Assembly (NCBI GenBank): GCA_947625155.1
Contig: CANQNG010000016.1
Location: forward strand, 1 to 48,058
Length of the DNA stretch: 48,058 bases
DNA from: an uncultured Clostridia bacterium
GTDB taxonomy: Bacteria > Bacillota > Clostridia > Oscillospirales > Ruminococcaceae
Reading direction: 5' to 3'
Shown here: positions 32,473 through 41,288 of the stretch, one piece after another
Numbering within the stretch: the stretch's first letter is position 1
Layout: the number at the start of each line of letters is the position of its first letter
Translations under genes and position numbers: made by a program
The notes under the pieces: model-generated
What the model saw: only the letters and a program-made list of their open reading frames with translations
What the model was told of the DNA's origin: nothing
Databases searched by the model: none

Positions 32473-32506
32473 ACCTTTGCCGGGCATAGCCCGGCATTGG
32501 GAGGCA
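32473..32506 (+). repeat. Repeat unit B, copy of the 21.7-kb unit
   Basis: ACCTTTG, stem CCGGGC-ATA-GCCCGG, then CATTGGGAGGCA: 30 of 34 positions match unit A2 at 21714-21747. The stem's closing pair is G-C here and G-T there, so pairing is kept. Confidence 0.8.
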
Positions 32507-32557
32507 CAACGGAGGCGGCAGCCTGCCGCAGTTATTTTTAAGTAAAGGAATATACCC

Positions 32558-34393
32558 ATGCTGAAAGAAAAGATCGGATCTGTTTTACTGGAAGTCCAGC
32601 GCCCCTCCCGTTACTGCGGGGGGGAAGTCGGACAAGTCGTGAAAGACAAAGCGAAAGTGGATGTGCGTTTTGCGTTCTGCTTTCCGGATATTTATGATGT
32701 CGGCATGTCGCATCTTGGCATGAAGATCCTCTATGCCCGCATCAATGAACGGGAGAATTACTGGTGCGAGCGTGTCTTTGCGCCGTGGACGGACATGGAA
32801 GCCGTCATGCGCCGGGAGGGCATCCCCCTCTATGCGCTCGAAAGCCTTGACCCGGTAAAAGAGTTTGACTTCATCGGCTTTACTTTGCAATATGAAATGT
32901 CCTACACGACGATCCTGCACATGCTGTCGCTTGCGCAGGTGCCTGTGTTACAGCGGGAACGGGGCGAAGCCATTGCGCCCCTTGTAGTCGCCGGAGGTCC
33001 CTGCTGCTGTGACCCCGAACCCTTGGCAGATTTTTTTGATCTGTTTATTCTGGGCGAGGGCGAAGATGTCGATCTGGAACTGATGGATCTCTATCATACC
33101 ATGCGGGATGCCGGAGCGACACGCTCCGCATTTCTCCGGAAAGCTGCTGAGATACCGGGCATTTATGTCCCGTCCCTCTACGATGTCGCCTACCATGCTG
33201 ACGGCACAGTGCAGTCTATCACCCCGAAAGACGGCGCTCCGGCAGTCATTACCAAGCGTGTCATGCCGGATCTGGACAAAGCCTATTACCCGGATCATGT
33301 GGTCGTGCCCTATCTGGAGATCGTGCATGACCGGGTATCCGTGGAAGTGCTGCGTGGCTGTATCCGGGGATGCCGGTTCTGTCAGGCGGGGTTCATTTAC
33401 CGTCCGTTCCGGGAAAAGTCCCCGGAAGTCGTTTGCCGGCAGGGAAAAGCCCTCTGCGACAATACCGGCTATGATGAGCTGAGTCTTTCCTCTCTGAGTA
33501 CCTCCGACCATTCCGGCATTGAAGAAATTCTGGACGGCTTGCTGGCGTATTCGGAACAGGGGCATGTACACCTGTCGCTGCCGTCTTTGCGGGTGGATAA
33601 TTTCTCGGAGTCGGTGCTAAAGAAGATCTCCGCCGTCCGGAAAAGCGGTCTGACCTTTGCCCCCGAAGCCGGTACACAGCGCCTGCGGGATGTCATCAAC
33701 AAAAACGTCACCGAAGAAGAGATCATGCGTACCTGCTCGATCGCCTTTGCAGCCGGGTACACACAGGTGAAGCTGTATTTCATGCTCGGTCTGCCGACGG
33801 AAACGGATGAGGACGTGCTTGGCATTGCGGCACTGGCGCAGAAAGTGGTCGATCTGTTCTATGCCACCCCCGGACGGGCGAAGGGCAGACCGCAGGTGAC
33901 GATCAGCACGGCGACTTTCGTCCCGAAGCCGTTCACCCCGTTCGCCTTTGAGCCGCAGGTCGAAAAAGCGGAGATCCTCCGCCGCCAGCAGCTCCTGAAA
34001 AAAGCTGTTGACCCCAAATACATCAAGACCAGCCTGCATGTCTCCGATGTGAGCCTTGTGGAAGCCGTTCTTGCCCGTGGGGACAGGCGGCTGGGGGCTG
34101 TGCTGTATGAGGTCTGGAAAAACGGCGGCTGGCTGGAGAGCTGGGAAGAACAGTTCCGGGCGGAACGCTGGTACGATGCCTTTGCGAAAGCAGGGCTTGA
34201 CCCGGCGTTCTATGCGAACCGGATACGTCCCTACGAGGAGACCGAACCGTGGGCGCATCTGAACTACATGGTCTCCAGATCATTCCTCATCCGGGAAAAC
34301 CGCAAGGCACATGCCGGAGAGACTACACCGTCCTGCCGACAGCAGTGCGCTGGCTGCGGGGCAAACCAATGTCTGGGAGGGAGCTGCTTTTGA
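32558..34393 (+). CDS. TIGR03960-family B12-binding radical SAM protein
   Basis: A 611-residue protein of the TIGR03960 family. The N-terminal cobalamin-binding-like region contains FAFCFPDIYDVGMSHLGMKIL. The radical SAM core has GCIRGCRFCQAG with cluster cysteines C268, C272 and C275, and the C terminus is Cys-rich (CRQQCAGCGANQCLGGSC), a possible second metal site. It overlaps by 4 nt the DUF2344/TIGR03936 gene, the constant partner of this family in Firmicutes, upstream of ribosomal-protein genes. A role in RNA or ribosome modification is suspected, not shown. The ribosome site is TAAAGGAA. Confidence 0.94.
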   Translation: MLKEKIGSVLLEVQRPSRYCGGEVGQVVKDKAKVDVRFAFCFPDIYDVGMSHLGMKILYARINERENYWCERVFAPWTDMEAVMRREGIPLYALESLDPVKEFDFIGFTLQYEMSYTTILHMLSLAQVPVLQRERGEAIAPLVVAGGPCCCDPEPLADFFDLFILGEGEDVDLELMDLYHTMRDAGATRSAFLRKAAEIPGIYVPSLYDVAYHADGTVQSITPKDGAPAVITKRVMPDLDKAYYPDHVVVPYLEIVHDRVSVEVLRGCIRGCRFCQAGFIYRPFREKSPEVVCRQGKALCDNTGYDELSLSSLSTSDHSGIEEILDGLLAYSEQGHVHLSLPSLRVDNFSESVLKKISAVRKSGLTFAPEAGTQRLRDVINKNVTEEEIMRTCSIAFAAGYTQVKLYFMLGLPTETDEDVLGIAALAQKVVDLFYATPGRAKGRPQVTISTATFVPKPFTPFAFEPQVEKAEILRRQQLLKKAVDPKYIKTSLHVSDVSLVEAVLARGDRRLGAVLYEVWKNGGWLESWEEQFRAERWYDAFAKAGLDPAFYANRIRPYEETEPWAHLNYMVSRSFLIRENRKAHAGETTPSCRQQCAGCGANQCLGGSCF

Positions 34394-35034
34394 CAGATCA
34401 CAGGATCGTATTTGAAAAGACGGGACGAGCAAGGTTCATCTCCCACCTTGACCTGAACCGCTGCATGGTACGTGCCATACGGCGCTCCGGGCTGCCGGCA
34501 TGGTATACGGAGGGATTCCACCCGCATATGTATTTGATGTTCCCGCTGGCGCTGTCTTTGGGGACGGAAAGTCTCTGCGAGGTCATGGACATCCGCCTGA
34601 CGGAGGAGCGCTCCCCGTCGGAGATCCTGTCCCGCCTGAATGCCGTGCTGCCGGAGGGGCTGCACGCCGTGGAAGTACGCACCCCGCAGGACAGGACACA
34701 GGACATCGAGGCTGCCGAGTACCGGGTAACACTGACAGGTGAGGCACTGCTGCCGCTCTGGGAGCAATTTCTGGCACAGCCGGAGATCTTAGCGGAAAAG
34801 CGTACCAAAAAGGGCGTACAGACCATTGACCTGCGCCCCCTGATAGAAGCGGAGGAAGCGCAGGCAGAGGGGGACCACCTGATACTTGCCCTGCGCCTGC
34901 CTGCTGGGAATGCCGGGAACATCAATGTGAGCATGGTGACGGATGCTTTTTCTGAATTTGCAGAAACGCCGATATATGTGGAAAAATTGCTCCGGACAAA
35001 AATTTTTTGCGGAAATGGCAGACTTTTTTCGTGA
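34390..35034 (+). CDS. TIGR03936/DUF2344 radical SAM-linked protein
   Basis: A 214-residue protein of the TIGR03936/DUF2344 family, which travels with TIGR03960. FEKTGRARFISHLDLNRCMVR at its start and GFHPHMYLMFPLALSLG are the family signatures. The usual tie to the radical SAM protein suggests a substrate-binding or scaffold role. The start is taken as TTG at 34390, overlapping the previous stop (TTGA) and lying 8 nt after GGGAGGGAG; the next option is an ATG at 34369 within the radical SAM gene, without a clear ribosome site. Confidence 0.9.
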   Translation: MTDHRIVFEKTGRARFISHLDLNRCMVRAIRRSGLPAWYTEGFHPHMYLMFPLALSLGTESLCEVMDIRLTEERSPSEILSRLNAVLPEGLHAVEVRTPQDRTQDIEAAEYRVTLTGEALLPLWEQFLAQPEILAEKRTKKGVQTIDLRPLIEAEEAQAEGDHLILALRLPAGNAGNINVSMVTDAFSEFAETPIYVEKLLRTKIFCGNGRLFS

Positions 35035-35040
35035 AAACCC

Positions 35041-35069
35041 TTGCTTTTTTTCCCGAAATGTGGTATGAT
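35041..35069 (+). promoter_or_regulatory. Promoter of rplS
   Basis: -35 TTGCTT (35041-35046), 17-nt spacer, -10 TATGAT (35064-35069), 185 nt upstream of the L19 start codon. Confidence 0.75.
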
Positions 35070-35075
35070 ATAAAA

Positions 35076-35240
35076 GCATTTGAGATCCGTCCGGGGCTTT
35101 CCCGGATGAGGGTTAATGCCGTAAGACATTAAATCGATCCATCCTCTGGTGTGAGCCGTCTCCGACAGGGAAACGGTGCGGCAGTCCGTGCAGTTCTGCA
35201 TGCACGGGGCGGGCGGCATGTATGAAGGATCGGAAATTCA
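35076..35240 (+). ncRNA. Structured 5' leader of rplS (L19-leader-like)
   Basis: About 165 nt of untranslated leader contains several local stems: CCGGG-GCTTT-CCCGG (35092-35106), TTAATG/CATTAA (35113-35132) and CCGTGCA/TGCACGG (35185-35206). A leader before the gene for L19 that binds its own protein is known in Bacillus-type Firmicutes. Position and length fit; I cannot confirm homology to that RNA without a covariance search. Confidence 0.45.
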
Positions 35241-35253
35241 GGAGGTCATTCAA

Positions 35254-35595
35254 ATGGATGCATTAAAGCAGATCAGCAACTCCTGCCTGAAGCAGGATGC
35301 CCCGGAGATCGCCATCGGTGATACTGTAAAAGTTCACGTACGCATCCAAGAGGGCGAAAAGAGCCGTATCCAGGTGTTCGAGGGCACAGTCATTGCCAAG
35401 AAGCACGGCGGTATCAGCGAGACTTTCACCGTAAGACGTGTCGCACACGGCTGCGGGATCGAGAGAGTATTCCCGCTGCATTCCCCGGTCGTTGACAAGG
35501 TCGAGCTGGTAAGACATGGTAAGGTCCGCAGAGCCAAGCTGTATTACCTGCGTGGCAGAGTCGGCAAGGCTGCCAAGATCAAAGAGCAGCTCTAA
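35254..35595 (+). CDS. rplS: 50S ribosomal protein L19
   Basis: A 113-residue L19, which bridges the two ribosomal subunits. [40 protein letters not shown] and [15 protein letters not shown] are the conserved blocks, complete from end to end. The ATG at 35254 follows CAGGAGGT; a longer in-frame start at 35176 lies inside the structured leader. A terminator stands 80 nt downstream, and signal peptidase, rbgA and rnhB follow in the order common to Firmicutes. Confidence 0.98.
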   Translation: MDALKQISNSCLKQDAPEIAIGDTVKVHVRIQEGEKSRIQVFEGTVIAKKHGGISETFTVRRVAHGCGIERVFPLHSPVVDKVELVRHGKVRRAKLYYLRGRVGKAAKIKEQL

Positions 35596-35624
35596 GAGCA
35601 GCTCCAAGCACACTGTATACGACT

Positions 35625-35652
35625 GTCAGAAACAGCATCCGCTGTTTCTGAC
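35625..35652 (+). other. Perfect 12-bp hairpin downstream of rplS
   Basis: GTCAGAAACAGC/GCTGTTTCTGAC with an ATCC loop, without a T-run. Probably a 3' stabilising or processing structure ahead of the real terminator. Confidence 0.6.
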
Positions 35653-35672
35653 GGCGTAGCGGCAGACAGAAC

Positions 35673-35696
35673 AAAGGGGACGGCAGTCCCTTTTTT
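35673..35696 (+). terminator. Terminator of rplS
   Basis: AAAGGGGAC/GTCCCTTTT stem (9 bp including one G-T) with a GGCA loop, T6 tail. Confidence 0.85.
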
Positions 35697-35740
35697 GCTA
35701 TATCCGGAAGTCACGAAACGCAAAAGAGAGGCGGAGAAGA

Positions 35741-36424
35741 ATGGGACCGAACGAAGAGGAACTGGTACAGGAAACAGAAGATGTGACGGAAACAGCAGCA
35801 TCCCCGGAAACGAAAAAAGCGCCGAAAAAGAAAGGCAGCCTATTCAATGACATTATGGAGATCTTGGAGACCATGATGGCTTCCGTGTTCGTCATCCTGC
35901 TGCTTTTTACGTATTTTATCCGTCCGGTCACGGTAGACGGACATTCCATGGTGCCGACGCTGAACAATGGCGACCGTCTTGTGATGTACCGCCTGTTCTA
36001 CAAGCCGCACATCGGCGATGTGGTCATCATCAACAACCATGAAGCCCATGTGATGGAAAACGATACCGTCATCCCGCTGGAGACACACCTTGTGGAGTGC
36101 CTGATCAAGCGTGTGATCGCTGTGGGCGGGCAGGAGCTGCGCATCGATGCCTCCAAGGGAGAGGTATGGGTCGATGGGGAGCTGCTTGACGAGCCGTATA
36201 TCAACGAGCCAGTGCTTACGGACGACCGGGCATTCACCTATCCTATCACGATCCCGGAAGGATATGTGTTCGTCATGGGCGACAACCGCAACCACTCCAC
36301 GGACAGCCGCAGCGCCTACGTGGGATTGGTGTCCGAGAAAGATGTCATGGGCAAGGCGTTTTTTGAATACTATGCGGCAGAAGATAAGGGCTACGAAAAG
36401 ACTGAGATCGGCTTTGTGGGATGA
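35741..36424 (+). CDS. lepB: Type I signal peptidase (first copy)
   Basis: A 227-residue signal peptidase I, which cleaves signal peptides of exported proteins at the outer face of the membrane. An acidic cytoplasmic tail (about 1-45) precedes one helix (about 46-61). The catalytic Ser S69 lies in GHSMVPTL and the Lys K123 in IKRVIAVGG; GDNRNHSTDSR is the third conserved box. The ribosome site is AGAGGCGGAG. A second, shorter signal peptidase follows 16 nt later. Confidence 0.95.
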   Translation: MGPNEEELVQETEDVTETAASPETKKAPKKKGSLFNDIMEILETMMASVFVILLLFTYFIRPVTVDGHSMVPTLNNGDRLVMYRLFYKPHIGDVVIINNHEAHVMENDTVIPLETHLVECLIKRVIAVGGQELRIDASKGEVWVDGELLDEPYINEPVLTDDRAFTYPITIPEGYVFVMGDNRNHSTDSRSAYVGLVSEKDVMGKAFFEYYAAEDKGYEKTEIGFVG

Positions 36425-36440
36425 TCTGGAGGATGACAGG

Positions 36441-37049
36441 ATGCGGGAATATGTACGCTTTTCCAAAAACCGCAAATTGCATGGAGCGATCGGCATTTTG
36501 TTTGACATTGCATCCTATGCGCTCTGTACGCTGTTCTGTATCATTTTAGTGTGTATTTACGTGCTGCACTTTGCAGCCGTACAGGGGGATTCCATGCTCC
36601 CGACTCTGCAAAGCGGCAATCGGCTTCTGGTAAATGCGCTTGACCGGGATCCGGAATGCGGGGACGTTGTGATCATTACCGCACTGGAAGCAGGACTGCT
36701 GCGGGAGGACGGTTCGCCCTATCCGGCGGTCGGGCTTGACAAGGTGATCGTCAAGCGTGTGATCGCTGTTGCGGGGCAGGAGATCGATATCGACAGCGAG
36801 ACCGGAACGGTCTACCGGGACGGCATGGCACTGGAAGAAGCCTATGCGGTCGGCAGTACGACAGAACCGATACTGGACGGTGCCTTTGTATACCCGATCA
36901 CTGTACCGGAGGGGTATGTGTATGTGCTGGGCGATAACCGGGAAGTCTCCATGGACAGCCGCTATGCAGAGGTGGGGCTCGTTCCGCTGTACCAGATCGA
37001 GGGAAAGGTCATTCTGCGCCTGAATGATAAATTCGGCAAGATCGAATAG
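36441..37049 (+). CDS. lepB: Type I signal peptidase (second copy)
   Basis: A 202-residue signal peptidase I. One helix (about 24-45), catalytic Ser S51 in GDSMLPTL, catalytic Lys K105 in VKRVIAVAG, and the GDNREVSMDSR box. Both catalytic residues are intact. It differs from its neighbour by a shorter tail, a distinct loop after the Ser, and moderate identity, so the pair looks like an old duplication with possible split of substrates. The ATG at 36441 follows TGGAGG; a longer frame upstream overlaps the first copy. Confidence 0.94.
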   Translation: MREYVRFSKNRKLHGAIGILFDIASYALCTLFCIILVCIYVLHFAAVQGDSMLPTLQSGNRLLVNALDRDPECGDVVIITALEAGLLREDGSPYPAVGLDKVIVKRVIAVAGQEIDIDSETGTVYRDGMALEEAYAVGSTTEPILDGAFVYPITVPEGYVYVLGDNREVSMDSRYAEVGLVPLYQIEGKVILRLNDKFGKIE

Positions 37050-37062
37050 AAAAGGAGGGTCC

Positions 37063-37929
37063 ATGATCGAGATCGGGAATATCCAATGGTTTCCGGGCCA
37101 TATGACAAAGACCCGGCGCATGATGCAGGCAGATCTGCCGCTTGTGGACGGGGCAGTCGTGCTGCTCGACGCACGGATCCCCTACAGCAGCTGCAACCCC
37201 GAGCTGACAGCCCTGATGCAGGCGAAGCCCTACATGATGCTGCTGAACAAGGCGGATATGGCTGACCCGGACATGACGGCGAAATGGGTACAGTATTACC
37301 GGAAGCAGGGCATCCCGGCACTGGCAGCGGATTGTATCAGCGGAAAGGGCTTGAAACAGTTCACGTCCGTGGTGCGGGAACAGATGCTGAAAGATCTGCT
37401 TGCGAAACGGGAGAAAGCCGGCATGACTGGCAGACCCGTGCGCCTGATGATCGTGGGGATCCCCAATGTAGGGAAATCCTCCTTTATCAACAAAATGTCC
37501 GGCACAAAGAGCGCAAAGGTAGAGGACAGACCCGGTGTGACCCGCACCCGACAATGGGTAAAGGTGGATGCCCGGACGGAATTTCTGGATATGCCGGGCG
37601 TGCTGTGGCAGCGGCTGGATGACCAGCAGGCAGCACTGCGGCTCGCCTTTACGGGGGCGATACGCGATCAGGTGCTGGATACGGAGACACTGGCGATGCT
37701 GCTGCTGGAATTTTTGCACGGGAACTATCCGCAGTCGCTCGTGCAGCGCTATAAGCTCGAAACAGACGAGACAGAGGGCGACAAGCTGCTGGAGCTGGTC
37801 GGCAGAAAGCGTGGTATGCTGCTGCCGGGCGGCGTGGTCGATACGGAACGGGCAGCCGCAACGGTGCTGGATGATCTCCGGGGCGCAAGACTGGGCAGGA
37901 TCACATTGGAAAGCCCGGAGGAGGTCTGA
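37063..37929 (+). CDS. rbgA: Ribosome biogenesis GTPase YlqF/RbgA
   Basis: A 288-residue circularly permuted GTPase that helps late assembly of the 50S subunit. The family start [13 protein letters not shown] is present. G motifs run in permuted order: NKAD (62-65), then GIPNVGKSS (132-140), then DMPG (176-179). The C-terminal RNA-binding (ANTAR-like) domain follows. The ATG at 37063 has AAAGGAGGG upstream. It sits 13 nt after the signal peptidase and 1 nt before rnhB, the order seen in many Firmicutes. Confidence 0.97.
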   Translation: MIEIGNIQWFPGHMTKTRRMMQADLPLVDGAVVLLDARIPYSSCNPELTALMQAKPYMMLLNKADMADPDMTAKWVQYYRKQGIPALAADCISGKGLKQFTSVVREQMLKDLLAKREKAGMTGRPVRLMIVGIPNVGKSSFINKMSGTKSAKVEDRPGVTRTRQWVKVDARTEFLDMPGVLWQRLDDQQAALRLAFTGAIRDQVLDTETLAMLLLEFLHGNYPQSLVQRYKLETDETEGDKLLELVGRKRGMLLPGGVVDTERAAATVLDDLRGARLGRITLESPEEV

Positions 37930-37930
37930 C

Positions 37931-38563
37931 ATGCGGGAAGATACACGGCAGAGGCGGCAGGCTATGCTGGACTACGACACGGCAATGCGCACACAGTTCG
38001 GGGTGATCTGCGGCGTGGATGAAGCCGGCAGAGGTCCGCTGGCAGGGGATGTGTATGCGGCGGCTGTGATACTGCCGGAACAGCATGACATTACAGGGCT
38101 TGACGACAGCAAGAAACTGTCAGAAAAGCGCCGGGAGGAGCTGTTTGACGAGATACAGAAAAAGGCAGCAGCGTTCTGTATCGCAACTGCCTCGGTCGCA
38201 GAGATCGAGAAACTGAACATTTTGCAGGCGGCGATGCTCGCCATGCAGCGGGCTGTGGCTGGCTTGGGGCAGGATCCTGCCTATGTGCTGATCGACGGCA
38301 ACAAATGCCCGGCGCTGTCCGTGCCGTGTGAAGCTGTCGTCAAGGGGGATGCGACTTCCGCATCCATTGCGGCTGCCTCGGTGCTGGCAAAGGTCGCCCG
38401 TGACCGCTACATGACGGAACAGGCAAAGCACTATCCGCAGTACGGTTTTGCACAGCACAAGGGCTACGGCACAAAGGCGCACAAGGATGCGCTCCTGCGA
38501 TACGGTGCTTGTCCGCTGCACCGACCGTCTTTCCTGAAGAAATTCCTTGCCCCGAAGCAATGA
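37931..38563 (+). CDS. rnhB: Ribonuclease HII
   Basis: A 210-residue RNase HII, which removes ribonucleotides from DNA and RNA primers. Catalytic acids appear in [12 protein letters not shown] (D30, E31), LIDGN (D122) and [13 protein letters not shown] (D140). The C-terminal [14 protein letters not shown] is also diagnostic. The ATG at 37931 follows GGAGGTC within the end of rbgA; it overlaps yraN by 4 nt. Confidence 0.97.
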   Translation: MREDTRQRRQAMLDYDTAMRTQFGVICGVDEAGRGPLAGDVYAAAVILPEQHDITGLDDSKKLSEKRREELFDEIQKKAAAFCIATASVAEIEKLNILQAAMLAMQRAVAGLGQDPAYVLIDGNKCPALSVPCEAVVKGDATSASIAAASVLAKVARDRYMTEQAKHYPQYGFAQHKGYGTKAHKDALLRYGACPLHRPSFLKKFLAPKQ

Positions 38564-38946
38564 CGGCAGCGGAAAAGGGAAAGCTCGGCGAAGATACGGT
38601 CTGCCGGTATCTGGAACAGCATGGCTACCGGATACGGTGCCGGAATTTCCGGATACGGGGCGGCGAGATCGACATTGTGGCTGAAAAGGGCGAGGAGCTT
38701 TGCTTCGTGGAAGTCAAGACGAGGACGCTCGGCTCGGTGGAGACGGGCTTTGCAGCGGTGGACAGGCGCAAACAGCGCCTGCTGATCCGGGCAGCCTATC
38801 TGTATTGTGAAAAGGCGGACATCAGCGAAGAGGACTGGTATATCCGCTATGATATCGCACAGGTGACACTGTATGAGGGACGTGTGCTGGAGATCGAATA
38901 TCTGGAAAGTGCCTTTGATGAGAGCGGATCTCCAGATGTGCTTTAA
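38560..38946 (+). CDS. YraN-family (UPF0102) putative endonuclease
   Basis: A 128-residue UPF0102 protein with a PD-(D/E)XK nuclease-like core: KGKLGEDTV (E11), GGEIDIV (E36, D38) and FVEVKTR (E51, K53). The family is often next to rnhB; its cellular role is unclear and thought to involve DNA processing. It overlaps rnhB by 4 nt (ATGA). The next gene, threonine synthase, starts 15 nt later, so one transcript is likely. Confidence 0.94.
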   Translation: MTAAEKGKLGEDTVCRYLEQHGYRIRCRNFRIRGGEIDIVAEKGEELCFVEVKTRTLGSVETGFAAVDRRKQRLLIRAAYLYCEKADISEEDWYIRYDIAQVTLYEGRVLEIEYLESAFDESGSPDVL

Positions 38947-38961
38947 GGAAAGGGTGGTAGT

Positions 38962-40458
38962 ATGTTTTATAAAAGTACCAGAGACAGCGGTCTGAAAGTG
39001 ACGGCAGCGCAGGCGATCGCACAGGGCATTTCGGCAGACGGGGGCTTGTTTCTCCCGTCGGAGATACCGACCATTACCATGGAGGAGCTGAAAGGGCTTG
39101 CGGAGCTGCCCTATGCGGAACGTGCGGACGTGGTATTCGGCAAGTTCCTGACAGACTTCACGCCGGAAGAGATCCATTACTGCACATCCCATGCCTACAA
39201 TACCAAAAATTTTGAGACAGAAGCCATTGCGGAGCTGACGGGGGCATTCGGAAATGCCCATATCCTCGAACTGTGGCACGGACCGACCTGCGCCTTCAAG
39301 GACATGGCTTTGCAGATCCTGCCCTACCTGCTGACGACTTCCCTGAAAAAGAACGGTGAGGACAAGGAAGTGGTCATTCTGGTCGCTACTTCCGGCGATA
39401 CCGGAAAGGCAGCCTTGGAGGGATTCCGGGATGTGCCGGGGACACGCATCATGGTATTCTACCCGGAACATGGTGTTTCCTCTATGCAAAAGCGGCAGAT
39501 GGCAACACAGGAGGGCGGCAATGTGCAGGTGTGCGCACTGGAGGGCAATTTTGACGACTGCCAGAACGGTGTAAAGCGCATCTTCACGGACCCGGCGGTC
39601 AAGGATAAACTGGCAGCCGGCGGAAAGATGTTTTCCTCGGCAAATTCTATCAACTGGGGCAGACTTGCGCCGCAGATCGTATATTATGTGTCTGCCTATG
39701 CGGAAATGGCAAAGCGTGGGGACATTGCGTTCGGGGAGACACTCAATGCGGTCGTACCGACGGGCAATTTCGGCAATATCCTTGCGGCATACTATGCCAA
39801 GAAAATGGGCGTGCCGATCGGCAAGCTGATCTGCGCTTCCAACATCAACAAGGTACTGACCGATTTCCTTGAAACGGGCGTATATGACCGCAACCGGGCA
39901 TTTTTTGCGACCTGCTCACCGTCTATGGACATCCTGATCTCCAGTAATCTGGAACGCCTGCTGTTCCTGCTGACGGACGGGGACGATGCACAGATCCGGG
40001 ACTGGTTCGGCAAGCTCTCCACAGAGGGAACGTATACCGTCACGGACGAGGTGAAGGCAAAATTACAGGCGGAATTTGCTGCCGGTTTCTGCGATGATGC
40101 ACAGACGAAGCAGACCATTCACGAATTCAAGGAGAAATATGGCTATACGCTGGATACGCATACGGCAGTGGCTGTCAAGGTGTATCTCGATCATATTGCC
40201 AAGACTGGAGACACGACCAAGACCCTGATCGCATCTACGGCAAGCCCCTATAAATTCAGTGCCAGCGTGCTGGATGCCATTGAGGACGTACAGGACGGTG
40301 CGGATGAATATGCACTGGTCGACCGTCTGGCACAGGTGAGCGGGCTGCCCATCCCGCCGTCGCTGGCTGCCCTGAAAGATAAGCCCGTGCGCTTTACGGA
40401 TGTGATACGTCCGGCGGAAATGGAGCGCTACGTGCTCGGACAGCTGACGAAAGCATGA
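38962..40458 (+). CDS. thrC: Threonine synthase
   Basis: A 498-residue threonine synthase, which converts O-phosphohomoserine to threonine with pyridoxal phosphate. GPTCAFKDMALQ holds the PLP lysine K113; VATSGDTGKAALEGF and VVPTGNFGNILAAY bind the phosphate groups. Its start (STRDSGLKVTAAQAIAQGIS) and length suit the longer fungal/bacterial subgroup. Preceded by AAGGAAAGG. It overlaps the metallophosphoesterase gene by 4 nt. No hom or thrB is nearby. Confidence 0.97.
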   Translation: MFYKSTRDSGLKVTAAQAIAQGISADGGLFLPSEIPTITMEELKGLAELPYAERADVVFGKFLTDFTPEEIHYCTSHAYNTKNFETEAIAELTGAFGNAHILELWHGPTCAFKDMALQILPYLLTTSLKKNGEDKEVVILVATSGDTGKAALEGFRDVPGTRIMVFYPEHGVSSMQKRQMATQEGGNVQVCALEGNFDDCQNGVKRIFTDPAVKDKLAAGGKMFSSANSINWGRLAPQIVYYVSAYAEMAKRGDIAFGETLNAVVPTGNFGNILAAYYAKKMGVPIGKLICASNINKVLTDFLETGVYDRNRAFFATCSPSMDILISSNLERLLFLLTDGDDAQIRDWFGKLSTEGTYTVTDEVKAKLQAEFAAGFCDDAQTKQTIHEFKEKYGYTLDTHTAVAVKVYLDHIAKTGDTTKTLIASTASPYKFSASVLDAIEDVQDGADEYALVDRLAQVSGLPIPPSLAALKDKPVRFTDVIRPAEMERYVLGQLTKA

Positions 40459-41144
40459 GCCTGTTTGTCATCGGGGATACGCATTTGTCATTCGGCGTGC
40501 CGGAAAAGCCGATGGATATTTTTGCGGGCTGGGAAAATTACCAGACATTGCTAAAGGCAAACTGGCTGCGTGTCGTTCAGCCGGAAGATACGGTCGTGAT
40601 AGCGGGCGACATCTCGTGGGGCATGAACTTACAGCAGGCACAGGCAGACTTTGCCTTTCTCGAAAGCCTGCCGGGTCAGAAGATCCTGCTCAAGGGAAAC
40701 CATGACTACTGGTGGAACTCTTTGAAGAAGATGACGGATCATTTCGAGGAGAATGGGTTTTCTTCGCTGCATATCCTGCACAATAACTGCTATGCCTACG
40801 GAACGCTGGGCATCTGCGGCACAAGGGGCTGGGTGAATCTGCCGGATGCACCGGCGGATGCGAAAGTGCTTGCCCGTGAGGAACAGCGGCTGCGGACATC
40901 CCTGCATGCGGCAGTGCAGCAGAACTTGCAGCCGGTGGCATTCCTGCATTATCCGCCCATTTACGGGGAGTCACGGTGTGAGCCTATCCTGCGGGCTTTG
41001 CAGGCGTTCGGGGTGAAGGACTGCTATTACGGACATCTGCACGGTCCGGCACAGGAAAAGGCTGTTTTCGGGATGGTGGATGGCATCTGCTATCATCTGA
41101 TCTCTTGTGATTATTTACAATTTTTACCTGAAACGATCCTATAA
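40455..41144 (+). CDS. Calcineurin-like metallophosphoesterase
   Basis: A 229-residue phosphoesterase with the metal ligands in order: GDTH, AGDISWG, GNHDYWW, FLHYPP and YGHLHG. WENYQTLLKANW and ISWGMNL are typical of a Firmicute subgroup whose substrate is unknown. It overlaps thrC by 4 nt (ATGA), implying coupled translation. It ends the long operon that begins at the first signal peptidase; no clear terminator follows. Confidence 0.93.
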   Translation: MSLFVIGDTHLSFGVPEKPMDIFAGWENYQTLLKANWLRVVQPEDTVVIAGDISWGMNLQQAQADFAFLESLPGQKILLKGNHDYWWNSLKKMTDHFEENGFSSLHILHNNCYAYGTLGICGTRGWVNLPDAPADAKVLAREEQRLRTSLHAAVQQNLQPVAFLHYPPIYGESRCEPILRALQAFGVKDCYYGHLHGPAQEKAVFGMVDGICYHLISCDYLQFLPETIL

Positions 41145-41187
41145 TTTGTAAGAGGTGTAGAAGTCAGCCCGGAATTACAAAAAGGTA

Positions 41188-41216
41188 TAGAAAAAATCTG
41201 CCGGATATGGTATAAT
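41188..41216 (+). promoter_or_regulatory. Promoter of tig
   Basis: -35 TAGAAA (41188-41193), 17-nt spacer, perfect -10 TATAAT (41211-41216), with TGG before the -10. Confidence 0.75.
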
Positions 41217-41288
41217 GTAAAGTGTGTGCTGATCGCATATAAGGCTCGGAGAGAGCTACTGTTGAACTATGACTTGGAGGATCTGAAA

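Noticed and set aside
32339..32545. A 68-codon frame before the TIGR03960 gene
   Set aside because: It reads through the promoter -10, the TTTCCGCC hairpin and repeat unit B, without a ribosome site.
35625..35652. A perfect 12-bp hairpin as an insertion-sequence end or att site
   Set aside because: There is no second copy, no transposase and no target duplication; a 3' RNA structure after rplS explains it better.
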